Source: CAVORB01 sp963736235 (GTDB lineage: Bacteria > Pseudomonadota > Gammaproteobacteria > Chromatiales > Chromatiaceae). From it: 64,000 bases of DNA. How positions within the stretch are numbered: position 1 is the stretch's first letter; the number at the start of each line of letters is the position of its first letter. The notes under the pieces are model-generated. The model worked only from the letters and a program-made list of their open reading frames with translations, was not told where the DNA came from and did no database searches. Below, one piece after another: positions 32,493-42,668 of the stretch. The stretch is from the NCBI GenBank assembly GCA_963736235.1, contig CAVTOR010000018.1, forward strand, positions 62,001 through 126,000, read 5' to 3'. The translations under genes and the position numbers were made by a program.

Positions 32493-34481
32493 TCAGAACA
32501 CAAGACTCATCATGACCATCATCACCACGAGAAAGAGCACCGTCATAATGCCACCAGCGCGCAGGAAATCAGGAACACGATAACCTGCTGGGCCCATAAT
32601 TAGGGCATTCACCTGGTGGGTGGGGATCAAGAAGGAGTTGGACGTCGCGATCGCGACCGTCAACGCAAAGACCGCTGGATCAGCGCCTACACCAAGGGCG
32701 ATGTTGACAGCCAACGGCACGAGAAGCACGGTCGCTCCGACGTTCGACATCACCAGGGTGAAAAAGGTCGCCAATACCGCCACTGCGGCCTGGATCACCC
32801 AGCCGGGCGCCCCACCAACGACCACCAAAACTTGCTCGGCAATCCACTTGGCAGTCCCCGTGGTCTCGACCGCCAACCCCAAGGGAATGAGCGAGGCGAG
32901 CAGAAACACCGTCTTCCAACTGACTGCTTGGTACGCCTCCTCGATGCTCAGCACCCGCGCGAGTATCATGCCCATTGCTCCCGTCAGCAGTGCAACCGAG
33001 AGACGCAGGTCGGTAAACAGCACCAGGCCCAGCGCGATGGCGAAAAAGATGCCGCTCGCCATCAGCTTGTGTGGGCGTTGCTCCTCATGCGGATACTCGG
33101 TTGTGACGACAACAAAGTTGCGGTCCTTTGCCAAGCGGGCCAGTGAGTCCCAGGTAACGTGGGCCACGATCGCATCGCCGGCCTGCAGGGGAAGATCACG
33201 GATACCCTCTCCCTCGCGTAGCGTATTGCCACCGCGGTGGAGGGCCACCATGGATAGTCCATAGCGCTTGCGCATCCACACGTCGCGTGCGCTCTTTCCA
33301 ATCAATAACGAGCCAGGCGGGACGACGACCTCGGCAATGCCTGCCTTGCTTGCGGACAGTGCATCGCCAAAGGCCTGGAGGTCCTTTCGTACGACCAAAC
33401 CGTACTTGTCTGCAAATGCCTGACAGTGTTCAGGTTCGGCCACGACACCGATGGCGCTGGAAGGCTCGAAAGGAACGTCTCTGGCAACCCCATTGGGGCC
33501 GATTGCCAGGTCGTTGCCACCACGCAGCATGGCGACGACACGTATCTTGTGGGCCTGCTCGACATCGTTCAGGGTCATGCCGACCAGCGGGCTGTCCTTC
33601 GGGATGAGCATCTCCCGCATGCAAAACTTAACCCCGTACGTCCGCTGCAGATAGTCCATGGAGTCTGTAGCACTGACCCCATCGCTTTTGTTGGCCGGCA
33701 ACACGAAGCGTCCCGCCAGGACGAAGTACACGATGCCCGAGGCGAGCAGGGCGAGACCCACCGGGGTTACCGAGAACAGGCCCCAGGTCTGCATCTCGTC
33801 AAGGCCCCGCATCTTCAACCCCTCGTTGGAGGCAAGGATCAGGTCGTTGAGGAGGATCAGCGGCGATGAGCCTACCATGGTAACCGTACCGCCCAGGATC
33901 GCACAGAACCCCATTGGCATCAGCAGCCGTGACATCGGCAGACCGGAGCGGGCCGATATGCGGCTAACCACGGGCAAGAAAAGGGCGGCCGCGCCGACGT
34001 TCTGCATGAAAGAGGAGATCACTCCGACCGTGCTGGAAATGATCGGAATGATGCGCGACTCGGTGGTCCCGCCGATCTTCAGGATGAAGCTGGCGACCTT
34101 ACTCATGATCCCGGTCTTATCCAACCCCGCTCCGATGATCATCACCGCGATGATCGAGATCACCGCGTTGGAAGAGAAGCCGTCGAAGAGGTGTTCGGTG
34201 TCTACCAGGCCCTGCTCCAACCCCATGAGCGGCGCGAAAAGCGACGTGAGCCCCAGAAGGACCATGACCGTCGCGGCGGCCACATCGACTCCCACCACTT
34301 CGAAGGCAAACAGATAGATGGTGAAAAGCAGCATCGCCGTGACCCAGGCGATCTCGACTGTGGGCACGACTGTTGACATGTAAAGGGCGATGAGCGCGAA
34401 CGCGGCCCCGGCAATCCATTGCTTGAGGGTGAGCCCCCCCCGCACGTGGGATACGGGATCCTCATCCGCCGGGGTGGTCAT
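32493..34481 (-). CDS. SLC13/DASS-family permease with two RCK_C (TrkA-C) domains
   Basis: 662 residues. Two membrane halves with the divalent anion:sodium symporter signatures (SSFMQNVGAAALFLPVV in the first, FTLVMSNVGATVLLVPLAV in the second) flank two cytoplasmic TrkA-C domains around residues 270-450 (MLIPKDSPLVGMTLNDVEQ, VVPPGSLLIGKSARDVWMR). Such proteins move sulfate, dicarboxylates, phosphate or, in some sulfur bacteria, perhaps bicarbonate. Nothing in the sequence fixes the substrate. It lies 380 bases upstream of csoS1D on the same strand. Confidence 0.87.
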   Translation of the reverse strand: MTTPADEDPVSHVRGGLTLKQWIAGAAFALIALYMSTVVPTVEIAWVTAMLLFTIYLFAFEVVGVDVAAATVMVLLGLTSLFAPLMGLEQGLVDTEHLFDGFSSNAVISIIAVMIIGAGLDKTGIMSKVASFILKIGGTTESRIIPIISSTVGVISSFMQNVGAAALFLPVVSRISARSGLPMSRLLMPMGFCAILGGTVTMVGSSPLILLNDLILASNEGLKMRGLDEMQTWGLFSVTPVGLALLASGIVYFVLAGRFVLPANKSDGVSATDSMDYLQRTYGVKFCMREMLIPKDSPLVGMTLNDVEQAHKIRVVAMLRGGNDLAIGPNGVARDVPFEPSSAIGVVAEPEHCQAFADKYGLVVRKDLQAFGDALSASKAGIAEVVVPPGSLLIGKSARDVWMRKRYGLSMVALHRGGNTLREGEGIRDLPLQAGDAIVAHVTWDSLARLAKDRNFVVVTTEYPHEEQRPHKLMASGIFFAIALGLVLFTDLRLSVALLTGAMGMILARVLSIEEAYQAVSWKTVFLLASLIPLGLAVETTGTAKWIAEQVLVVVGGAPGWVIQAAVAVLATFFTLVMSNVGATVLLVPLAVNIALGVGADPAVFALTVAIATSNSFLIPTHQVNALIMGPAGYRVPDFLRAGGIMTVLFLVVMMVMMSLVF

Positions 34482-34642
34482 GGATGCCTGCTCCTATCAG
34501 CCGACTCAAAGAAAGAAACCGCGTGACAATGCGCGCTGCGATGTGCTTGGGGGCTACCGGCCGACAACCGCTTGGGTTACGCGCAACCCACTCAATCCCG
34601 CACCGCAACCTTTCGCCAGGCGCGAAAACCGCAAGGCCCCAG

Positions 34643-34671
34643 AGGATATTCAAATGAACAGTTATTTTCAA
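34643..34671 (-). promoter_or_regulatory. Possible promoter for the SLC13 gene
   Basis: On the minus strand TTGAAA (34671-34666) and TATCCT (34648-34643) are separated by 17 bases within an AT-rich patch, about 160 bases upstream of the SLC13 start. The remaining 34482-34818 gap holds no gene. Confidence 0.4.
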
Positions 34672-34818
34672 AGATTTTAATATTGCCGACTTCCCCAGAC
34701 ACTGACTCGTCCTGATCTTCGGCCGGTATCCGCAGCCCGTGCTCGGCGTCACCGGGGCCGCAAGCAACGGCTGAATATCGCGCTTCGCACAACCCGCCTC
34801 CTGAGCAGACGCGGCGGA

Positions 34819-35523
34819 TCAGTGCGCATCTCCCAGTAAGCGCGCCTTCAGGGCTCCCGCCGACAGGCCATGAGCGCCGCCGACCTCCAGCAGGGTGCTC
34901 AGTGGTGGTGCCGGCAGGCTCGTAACGACCACCGCAGCCGCCATGGCGAGGCTCGCCCCCGGGTACTTCAGACTAAACGGCTTGAGCGCCGTGCCGAAGG
35001 AGCGCCTCAAGCGATTGCCGAGCAGGTCCACGCTTGCAAGCTCGTCGAGGCAGAGATGGGTGACGTACCCCAGGCCGAGGAAGGCGGAGGCGAGCCAAGC
35101 GTCGAGCGCGGAAAGCCCGACCAGGTGGTAGCCCACATTGGCGCAGATGAGGCCCGCGAACGCCACGGCCAACCACGAGTGCCAGATTCCCCGGTGCACC
35201 GTGAGGCGCGCGAAGAGCTCAAGCACGCCATAGCGCACCGCCACGAATACCCCACCCCAGATCAGCGCCAGTTCGAGGACCGGGAAGCGGTCCACGAGCG
35301 AGAAGCTCGCCACAAAGGAGACCATCACCCCCAGCAGGGTGAAGAATCCCCGGACCGGCTTCGAGTTGTCGGCGTCGATGTCCGGCAGCAGCCCGCCGAT
35401 CACGCCGACCAGAAAAAGGATCTGCGTCTGCTCGGGTCCGGCGAGACCGGCGCTGTAGACAGCCAGCGACGCCGCGCTGCTGATGGCCGCGCCACCGTAC
35501 AGATGTCCGAGAAATTTCGCCAT
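34819..35523 (-). CDS. Membrane metal-dependent hydrolase, YdjM/DUF457-like
   Basis: 234 residues with several membrane helices and metal-ligand motifs of the YdjM/YfhO-like inner-membrane hydrolase family: HLYGGAAI at the N-terminus, GLLPDIDADNSKP, LTVHRGIWHSW and THLCLDEL. YdjM is SOS-controlled in E. coli, but the biochemical role is unknown. The stop lies at 34819 and the gene has its own upstream spacing. It is probably a single transcription unit. Confidence 0.8.
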   Translation of the reverse strand: MAKFLGHLYGGAAISSAASLAVYSAGLAGPEQTQILFLVGVIGGLLPDIDADNSKPVRGFFTLLGVMVSFVASFSLVDRFPVLELALIWGGVFVAVRYGVLELFARLTVHRGIWHSWLAVAFAGLICANVGYHLVGLSALDAWLASAFLGLGYVTHLCLDELASVDLLGNRLRRSFGTALKPFSLKYPGASLAMAAAVVVTSLPAPPLSTLLEVGGAHGLSAGALKARLLGDAH

Positions 35524-35734
35524 CCAAACAACGAGCTATCAGATAGATTTAATGTCTGCTGACAGAAGGATAACGCATCGAGAACGCGGCTGCCAAAGGC
35601 GCCACGGCAGGCGCCCCGCTTGGTCTGCCTCCCAATGGGAAAATACCGGACGTCGGTCACGGATTCTGCGGCGGAATCGTGCGGAGAATCGGCGTGGGTC
35701 CGGGCCTGCCCATCGATTGGCGGCCAGAGACGGC

Positions 35735-36613
35735 TCAGACGATGAGCGAGCTGAGATGCCAGGTGGCGCGGATCTCCACGGCACCGGCACCCATGCCGCG
35801 CGACAGCCCGGTGTGCACCAGTGCCGAGTCGATACCGCAGCGGTTGGCCCCGAGGATGTCCGTGGCCATTTGGTCCCCGATCATGACCAAGCGCGCACCG
35901 CCGAGGCGACGGCGCGCCGCGTCGAACATGGGTCGATGCGGCTTGCCGAGCGCTACCATGGGTTGGGACATCCCGGGGTAACGCTCGCGCATCACGGCCT
36001 CGAGCATGGCGGCCAAGCCGCCGGCGGTGAACCCGTAGCGGCCGGGCGCCACGGGATAGATGAGATCTGGGTTGCAGAGCAGCGGATGCATCGGGCGGCC
36101 GGCGTCGAGACGTCGCAGGATCAGGCTCAGCGCGTGATCCATCAGCTCCAGGCAAGGAAATCCCTGCTGATCGGCGATGACCACGACCTCGGCATCCGCC
36201 CCGGCCGACACCACGCGGCCGCCCGCGCGCCGCACGTAGCGTGCGGAGTCGGCCGGGCCGAGCACCAGACAGTCCGCCCCTTCGAGGCGCCGTTCCCTGA
36301 AGTAGTCCTCCAGCAGGAGACCGGAGGTGAGGATGCGGGCGGCCGGAACCTCGACACCCGCCGCGGAGAATTCTCGCGCCAGCGTCTCCGGCAAGCGGCT
36401 CGCGGAGTTGGTCAGGACAAGATAGGGTTTCCCGGCGTTGACGACCCGTTTGAGAAAGGCGTCGGCCCCGGGCAGAGCGCCCGTCTTGTCGACCAGGACC
36501 CCGTAAGCGTCGAGGAGAAAGCCATCGTAGGCGCCGATCAACTCAGCGGCAGAGATGCGCGTCGCCTCCGCGACCTCGAACATGGCGTCGACGTCTCCCG
36601 GCTTGGTCGACAT
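35735..36613 (-). CDS. HAD-superfamily class IIA (NagD-like) phosphatase
   Basis: 292 residues of the HAD IIA type with a cap domain. Motif I is FLLDAYGVL: the nucleophile Asp35 is present but the usual second Asp is Tyr37, as in some members of the TIGR01459 group. Motif II is LVLTNSA and motif IV MIGDQMATDILGA. The substrate is unknown; related enzymes act on nucleotides or sugar phosphates. It ends 60 bases before the LysM gene's end on the same strand and is not obviously in an operon. Confidence 0.82.
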   Translation of the reverse strand: MSTKPGDVDAMFEVAEATRISAAELIGAYDGFLLDAYGVLVDKTGALPGADAFLKRVVNAGKPYLVLTNSASRLPETLAREFSAAGVEVPAARILTSGLLLEDYFRERRLEGADCLVLGPADSARYVRRAGGRVVSAGADAEVVVIADQQGFPCLELMDHALSLILRRLDAGRPMHPLLCNPDLIYPVAPGRYGFTAGGLAAMLEAVMRERYPGMSQPMVALGKPHRPMFDAARRRLGGARLVMIGDQMATDILGANRCGIDSALVHTGLSRGMGAGAVEIRATWHLSSLIV

Positions 36614-36674
36614 GGAACTGACAGACGAGCGCGGACGGCGGCGCCCGCCGCTCGCGTCGCCTCTTGACCGATGG

Positions 36675-38690
36675 TTAGGGTATGACCAGCGTCATGCCGG
36701 GAAAGACCCGATCCGGGTTCTCCAGCAGATGCTGGTTGGCCTCGAAGATCTCCGGCCAGCGATTTCCGTCTCCGTACACCTCCTTGCTGATCTTGGCCAG
36801 GGTGTCGTTGCGCTGCACCGGATAAACGCTGGCCGCGGACATGGACTGGGCCAGCATGTACTGCTTGTCGCGCAACGCATGCTCGAGCCGGCTACGCTCC
36901 TCCTTCCAGGCCGCCTTGTCCATTTCTCCCCTCTTGTAGTGCAGATCGCGCAGGGCCTTTAGGTACTCCGCCGCAGTCCGCTGGATCTGCTCTTCAGAGA
37001 CCGTCCCACCCTCGGTCGCGGGTAGCTTGCCGCGGAGGTCCGCTAGACCCGACTCAGCCTGGTCGAGCCGTGCCTTGAGGTCGCCAACCTCGCCTTCCTT
37101 CGCGGTCAGCTGTGCCTGGAGCTTCCCGCGCTCGTCTGCGGACGCCTGTTCGGCCTGGGCCAGCTGCGCCTTCAGTGCCTGCGCCTCGGACGCGGCCTGC
37201 TCCTCGGTTTCTCGCAGACGCTGCTCGAGATCGCTCGCCTGCTTCCTGGCCTCGCCGTGCATGGTGTCCAGGTCAGCGGCCTTCTTCTGCTCCGCCTCGA
37301 GGCTGGCCTGCAGATCGGACTTGTCCTTCTGCAGGCGTTCCACGGCGGCAACCGCACCCGCGTGGGTCTCCTGAAGCACCTTGTGCTTTTGCGTGAGATC
37401 TTCCGCCTCCTGGCGGGCGCTGGACCGCTCCGAGATCAGATCGCTCTTTTCCGCCTCCAGCTTGGCCTTGGCGTCCGCGGCTGCCGCCAATGCGGCGGCA
37501 TGCGCTTGTTCCTGCTGCTTGATCCGGGCCTGATGGTCCGCTGCCTTCGCCTCAGCGGCGTCCAGAGCCGCCTGTATGTCGGCACATTTTTTCTCAAGAT
37601 CCGCGCTCGCGCTCTCTACCGTCGTCAGTTGCCCCTTGAGCTCGTCTCTCTCGCTCGAGAGGACCTGGTTGGCGCTCTCCAACTCGGCCACGCGTGCCTC
37701 CAGTGACGCAACGCGCTTGCCCCCCTCATCCACCGCTGACAGTGCCTGCCCGTGCAGACCCTGCAGGGTTTGATGTTCGTTGGCCAGGTCAGCAAGCTTG
37801 GCATGCGCCTGCTCCGTTTCGCCGGACTTCGCGGCAAGCTGCGATTGGAGATCCGAGACCGCGGCCTGGAGTCGCTCGTTCTCGGCCATGGCCTGCCGGT
37901 GGCCCTCCTGGGCTAGGGAGTGATCCTGACTGATCGCATCCTTGTGCTCGCGCGTTTGCATCAGCTCGGATTCCAGGCCCGCTTTGGCGTCGGAAACGAC
38001 CTGCAGCTCCGTCTGCGTCGCGTTCAGCTTCGCCTGCAGCGATTCGAGCTGAAGCCGTGACTCGGCGAGGGTCTGGTGCTGCGCCTCAATTTCGGCGGTC
38101 AGCGTTCGCTTGTCCTCCTGCAGACCGAGATTCGCGGTCAATGCCTGGTCCCGCAGCGCCTCCAGCTCGGCGAAGCGGCTACCCACCTGCTCCTTCTCCG
38201 CTTGACGCTGTTGCTCGGACTCGGCTCGCTCGCGCAGGGCCTGCTGCGCCTGCTCGGCCCCCTGCCTCGCCTGGGCGAGATCGGCTGCGCATCGCGCTTT
38301 CTCGTCCGCAAGCGCACCGCGGGCGCTCTCCACCTCCGCGTTGACCTGCTCCAGACGTGATAACTGACCCCGCAGCTCGGCAGCCTCGAGCTCCTTGTCC
38401 CGCAAGGCCTGCCGCAGACGCTCCGCTTCCTGCTCCATCCCCTGCTGGCGCGCCTGCATTGCCGACAGGGTATCGAATGCGCGGCGCGCCTCTTCCGCTG
38501 TCTGCACGGGCTGAACGACTCGGGCCTCTGCGCCCGGACGCGACTGGGCGTCCTGGCCGGCGGAGGGAAACGCCAGGGCCGCACCCGCCAAGGCCAGGGA
38601 GCCGACAAGGAGCTGTCGGCGCTGACCGGCGTTGCGCATCCGGGCGAAAGGATTGTGGCAGGTTTTTTTGGTGTCGGGAGTGGTGGTCAT
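36675..38690 (-). CDS. Long coiled-coil protein with C-terminal LysM domain
   Basis: 671 residues. The N-terminus has a signal-like segment with a twin arginine (QRRQLLVGSLALAGAALAFPS), suggesting export, possibly by Tat. Residues about 65-590 are an almost uninterrupted coiled coil, rich in Glu, Gln, Lys and Ala (GMEQEAERLRQALRDKELEA). A LysM peptidoglycan-binding module closes the protein (YPVQRNDTLAKISKEVYGDGNRWPEIFEANQ). It may be a periplasmic structural filament or cell-wall tether. I do not recognise a named family beyond LysM. Confidence 0.83.
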   Translation of the reverse strand: MTTTPDTKKTCHNPFARMRNAGQRRQLLVGSLALAGAALAFPSAGQDAQSRPGAEARVVQPVQTAEEARRAFDTLSAMQARQQGMEQEAERLRQALRDKELEAAELRGQLSRLEQVNAEVESARGALADEKARCAADLAQARQGAEQAQQALRERAESEQQRQAEKEQVGSRFAELEALRDQALTANLGLQEDKRTLTAEIEAQHQTLAESRLQLESLQAKLNATQTELQVVSDAKAGLESELMQTREHKDAISQDHSLAQEGHRQAMAENERLQAAVSDLQSQLAAKSGETEQAHAKLADLANEHQTLQGLHGQALSAVDEGGKRVASLEARVAELESANQVLSSERDELKGQLTTVESASADLEKKCADIQAALDAAEAKAADHQARIKQQEQAHAAALAAAADAKAKLEAEKSDLISERSSARQEAEDLTQKHKVLQETHAGAVAAVERLQKDKSDLQASLEAEQKKAADLDTMHGEARKQASDLEQRLRETEEQAASEAQALKAQLAQAEQASADERGKLQAQLTAKEGEVGDLKARLDQAESGLADLRGKLPATEGGTVSEEQIQRTAAEYLKALRDLHYKRGEMDKAAWKEERSRLEHALRDKQYMLAQSMSAASVYPVQRNDTLAKISKEVYGDGNRWPEIFEANQHLLENPDRVFPGMTLVIP

Positions 38691-38821
38691 GATGCTTCCC
38701 CATCGTCTTTGGCGGTGGTGGCGACCTCAGGGTCGCAGGCTCGGAAGTATAAGCGAGGTCGCGGATTGCCGGCGGCGGGAATTCCCAACGGAAAAGGCAA
38801 CCGCGCTGACAGGCGGACGGG

Positions 38822-39814
38822 TCAGCGGAGTCCAAGCGTCCTGAGGAAGGCCTCGACGGACGCGAGCAAGCGCTCCACCGGCCTTTTGCGCGCCTCGTAG
38901 GAGACGAGAAGCATGTCGGCCTGTTCGCGCGCATCCATCAGGTAGTCGTCACTGGTCTTGATCTCGTCCACCAGGCCCAGATCTAGGGCCTGCCTGCCGT
39001 GCCAGTACTCGCCCGTAGCGACCCGTGGGAGGTCAAGCCGCGGACGGTACTCGCTGATGAAGTCCTTGAACAGCAGATGGGTGTCCTCCAGCTGCTGGCG
39101 CAGCTTTTCCCGGCCCGCCTCCGTGTTCTCGCCGAACAAGGTCAGGGTACGCTTGTACTCGCCCGCCGTGTGGAGCTCGAAATCGACGCCGCTCTGCTCA
39201 AGCAGGCGATGGAAGTTGGGCAGCTGCGCCACCACGCCGATTGAGCCGACCACGGCGAAGGGAGCCGCGATGATGCGGTCGGCCACGCAGGCCATCAGGT
39301 AGCCTCCGCTCGCGGCGACCTTGTCGACCGAGACCGTGAGCGCAACCTTGTGCTCGCGCACCCGAGCCAGCTGCGAGGCCGCCAGTCCGTGCTCGGTGAC
39401 CATGCCGCCCGCGTTCTCCAGCCGCACCAGCACCTCGTCGCCCTCCCCCGCATCCATCAGCACGCCGGTGATGACCTCCCGCAGGGATGCCACCTCCGTC
39501 GCCTTGATGTCACCATGGAAATCGACGACGAAGATCCGCTTCCGCCCCTTGTCTTCCACCTTCTGGCGCCGTTTCTCGGCCTTCTGGTCGGACTTGAGGA
39601 TCTTGCGAAATGCCTTCTGCGGCAGGGATGCCCGTTTGAGCGTGCGCGCCATGTCGCGGTACTTGTCGTTGAGGTCTTCCACCTCGAGCCGATCGCCGTC
39701 GAAACGGCGTTCGCGCCGCGCGCGTACCAGGAGGATCAGCAGCAGGCCGAACCCAACCAGAAGGGTCAGGGTCTTGGCGAGAAAGAGTCCGTACTCGATC
39801 AGGGCATCAATCAC
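38822..39814 (-). CDS. sohB: Inner-membrane protease SohB (S49 family)
   Basis: 330 residues. An N-terminal membrane anchor (GLFLAKTLTLLVGFGLLLILL) precedes an S49 signal-peptide-peptidase-like domain. The catalytic Ser lies in TVSVDKVAASGGYLMACVADRI and the Lys in the TAGEYKRTLTLFGENTEAGR segment. SohB degrades membrane peptides and cleaved signal peptides on the periplasmic side. It overlaps the apparent end of the thyA frame (thyA proper ends at 39842). Confidence 0.93.
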   Translation of the reverse strand: MIDALIEYGLFLAKTLTLLVGFGLLLILLVRARRERRFDGDRLEVEDLNDKYRDMARTLKRASLPQKAFRKILKSDQKAEKRRQKVEDKGRKRIFVVDFHGDIKATEVASLREVITGVLMDAGEGDEVLVRLENAGGMVTEHGLAASQLARVREHKVALTVSVDKVAASGGYLMACVADRIIAAPFAVVGSIGVVAQLPNFHRLLEQSGVDFELHTAGEYKRTLTLFGENTEAGREKLRQQLEDTHLLFKDFISEYRPRLDLPRVATGEYWHGRQALDLGLVDEIKTSDDYLMDAREQADMLLVSYEARKRPVERLLASVEAFLRTLGLR

Positions 39815-39841
39815 GGCGGTATCCTGCGATGGTCGATCCGG

Positions 39842-40682
39842 TTACACGGCGATCGGGGCGCGGATCGCCGGGTGGGCATCGTAGCCCTCGACGACGAAAT
39901 CCTCCAGCGCGTAGTCGAACAGGGAGGGCGGGCGGCGGGCGAGCACCAGCCGCGGCAAGGGCGCGCGGCGTGCGGCCCAGCTGGGCGAAGACGATCTCGT
40001 CTGTGAGATGGTTACGATAGAGATGGACGTCGCCGAAGGTGTGCACGAACTCACCGGCCTCCAGGTCGCACTGCTGGGCAACCATGTGCGTCAGCAAGGC
40101 GTAGCTCGCGATGTTGAAGGGTACCCCGAGGAACAGGTCCGCGCTGCGCTGGTAGAGCTGACAGGACAGCCTGCCGCCTGCCACGTAGAACTGGAACAGG
40201 CAGTGGCAGGGCGCCAGCGCCATCCGCCCCCGTGGCGGGTTCTCCCGCGGAGCCAGGCCAGGCTGGGGCAGGTCGGCGGGATTCCAGGCGGTGACGACGA
40301 GCCGGCGGGAGTCGGGGTCGCGGCGGACGTCCTCGACCAGGCCGGCGATCTGGTCGATACTGGTGCCGTCGGGGCGACCCCAGCTGCGCCACTGGCGCCC
40401 GTAGATGGGACCGAGATCTCCGTCATCGGCGGCCCATTCGTCCCAGATCGAGACACCCCGTTCCTTGAGCCAGTTATTGTCGGTGGATCCGCTCAGAAAC
40501 CACAGGAGCTCGTAGATCACGCTCTTGAGGTGGATCTTCTTGGTGGTCACCAGGGGAAACCCGCGCGCGAGGTCGAACCGCAGTTGACGGCCGAACACGG
40601 AGCGCGTGCCCACCCCGGTGCGGTCGTCCTTGTCGACACCGTTGTCGACCACGTCGCGTAGGAGATCGAGGTATTGCTGCAT
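39842..40682 (-). CDS. thyA: Thymidylate synthase ThyA, frameshifted near the C-terminus here
   Basis: Methylates dUMP to dTMP using methylene-tetrahydrofolate. The first frame carries the whole catalytic core, including the active-site Cys in ALAPCHCLFQFYV and the dUMP-binding RSADLFLGVPFNIASYALL. After LGRTPRA (about 39,965) it runs out of homology. The conserved C-terminus resumes in another frame as PLPRLVLARRPPSLFDYALE, ending APIAV at 39842. Dropping one base gives a normal 279-residue ThyA. The C-terminal residues are needed for catalysis, so a real frameshift would be damaging; an extra base in a CGCGCGCCC tract looks like sequence error. Confidence 0.93.
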
Positions 40683-40750
40683 CGCGGTTTCGACCTCAGC
40701 CGGTCAGGGGCGCGGAGCGAGGCCGCGGCAAGGCAATGTCGTGCATAGCG

Positions 40751-42325
40751 TCAGGCCTCCGCCGGGGCGATCAGGAGCGAACAACCGTGCATCGCGCTGG
40801 GCTTGGGCAGCCCGAGGAGGTCGAGCACGGTGGGGGCGATGGACTCGATGCCGGCGCCGATGGCGAGCCGCCAGGGCATCTCGTCGACGATCAGACAAGG
40901 CACCGGATAGACGGTGTGCTGGGTGTGAGGGGCGCCCGTCAACGGGTCCACCATCTCATCGCAATTGCCATGGTCCGCCGTGAGAATGACCGAGTAGCCC
41001 TCTGCCACTGCCGCATCGAGAACGCGTCCTACCTCACTGTCGAGGGTCTCGACGGCCTGAATCACGGCGTCTCGGACCGCCGTGTGACCGACCATGTCGC
41101 CATTGGCGAAGTTGACGACGACGAAGGGATAGCTTCCGCTCTGCAGGGCCTCGATCACGGCGTCCGCAACCTCCGCGGCACTCATCTCGGGCTTGAGATC
41201 GTAGGTGGCGACCTGGGGCGATGGGATCAGACGGCGCTCCTCCCCCGGCAGTGGATCGCCGTGCCCACCGTTGAAGAAAAAGGTGACGTGCGCGTACTTC
41301 TCGGTCTCCGCGCAGTGGAACTGATTCAGCCCGCCCTCGCTCAGCACCTGCGCGAGGGTGACGTCTGGCCGCTCATGGTCGAAGGCGTAAGCGAGACCCA
41401 AGCGGTTGTCGTACTCCATCATGCAGGTGACCTCCGCCGCCCGGAAATCACCGCGGTCGAAGTGATCGAAGTCCGTCTTGCACAGGGCCGACACGGTCTG
41501 TCGCGGCCGGTCCTTGCGGAAGTTGAAGAAGATGACGCTGTCGCCGTTCGCGATCGGCTCCCCGCCCGCAATTACCGTGGGGATGATGAACTCGTCGTCC
41601 TCGCCCTCAGCGTAGGCCTGTCGGATCGCCTCCACCGCCGTATCGGCTGTCCGGCCTCGCGCGTGCACCATGGCCTTGAAGGCCCGCTCCGTGCGGTTCC
41701 AGCGATTATCCCGATCCATGGCGTAGTAGCGACCGGAAAGGGTGACGATTCGCCCGCCCGCTGCCTCGAGCGCGCTCTCGACCCGACCCAGGTAGCCCAC
41801 GGCGGAGCGGGGAGGCGTGTCGCGGCCGTCGGTGATCATATGCACCACGGGCACCGCCCCCTTACGCTGGCACAACCGAATCAGCGCTATCAGGTGATTG
41901 ACATGGCTGTGCACGCCGCCGTCCGAGATCAATCCCATCAGGTGAACCGGGCGCCGCCGCTCGGCGGCGCGGGCGGCCGCCTCGTTGAGCGCGGGATTCT
42001 CCAAGAAAGAGCCGTCGGCAACGGCGTCGTCGATAAGCACCAGGTCTTGGCGGATGACGCAACCGGAGCCCAGGGTCATATGACCCACCTCAGAGTTGCC
42101 CATCTGACCGTCAGGCAACCCGACCGCGCGGCCGGAGGCCTGCAGCGTAGTATGGGCATTCCGGGAGAAGTAGGCGTCCAATCGGGGCGTGTCGGCGATG
42201 GCAACCGCATTGTTGGCCTTGGTTGGATTGACCCCGAAGCCATCGAGAATGATCAGAATCACCGGCCGCCGCGGTACCTTCAGCTTGTCGGCCATCACCT
42301 TCCTCCGAGAGAGCGCTTCGAACAA
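40751..42325 (-). CDS. gpmI: 2,3-bisphosphoglycerate-independent phosphoglycerate mutase
   Basis: 524 residues of the alkaline-phosphatase-like mutase that interconverts 3- and 2-phosphoglycerate with two Mn ions. The metal Asp lies in ILIILDGFGVN, the phosphorylated Ser in GQMGNSEVGHMTLGSG, and later ligands in SDGGVHSH and TADHGNCDEM. Length and ends are normal. In an autotroph it links Calvin cycle 3-phosphoglycerate to lower glycolysis. It is 68 bases upstream of thyA on the same strand. Confidence 0.97.
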   Translation of the reverse strand: MFEALSRRKVMADKLKVPRRPVILIILDGFGVNPTKANNAVAIADTPRLDAYFSRNAHTTLQASGRAVGLPDGQMGNSEVGHMTLGSGCVIRQDLVLIDDAVADGSFLENPALNEAAARAAERRRPVHLMGLISDGGVHSHVNHLIALIRLCQRKGAVPVVHMITDGRDTPPRSAVGYLGRVESALEAAGGRIVTLSGRYYAMDRDNRWNRTERAFKAMVHARGRTADTAVEAIRQAYAEGEDDEFIIPTVIAGGEPIANGDSVIFFNFRKDRPRQTVSALCKTDFDHFDRGDFRAAEVTCMMEYDNRLGLAYAFDHERPDVTLAQVLSEGGLNQFHCAETEKYAHVTFFFNGGHGDPLPGEERRLIPSPQVATYDLKPEMSAAEVADAVIEALQSGSYPFVVVNFANGDMVGHTAVRDAVIQAVETLDSEVGRVLDAAVAEGYSVILTADHGNCDEMVDPLTGAPHTQHTVYPVPCLIVDEMPWRLAIGAGIESIAPTVLDLLGLPKPSAMHGCSLLIAPAEA

Positions 42326-42668
42326 GGCGCCTAGTTTAGCCGCAGCGGGGCGTCCTGTGGTCCCCGTGCATCCATCGATTCACGAAATCGTCACCGAACG
42401 CGGCCTATGCTCTCCCCGACCGCAGGGTCCGCGCCGATATCCGGCGGCACGCGCTTTCGCGGCATCTGCCCCTGACCGACCGCAGGCGGCGAGGTGAGCC
42501 CGAGTACTGACCTCCATCATCCCCCAGAGGAAAAAGCCTTGGGTCGCGTTCCCGCGGAACGGAAAGTGGTGGAGAATGCCAACATCGCTAGACGGCACCC
42601 GTCTCCCGCAGCGGCGATGGGAGTGAAGAGGAAAAGCGCCCGCTCTGCATTGGGTGCGGGGAGGAAAC

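Noticed and set aside
34462..34792. Small minus-strand frames upstream of the SLC13 gene
   Set aside because: They span an AT-rich promoter-like patch and give no recognisable protein.
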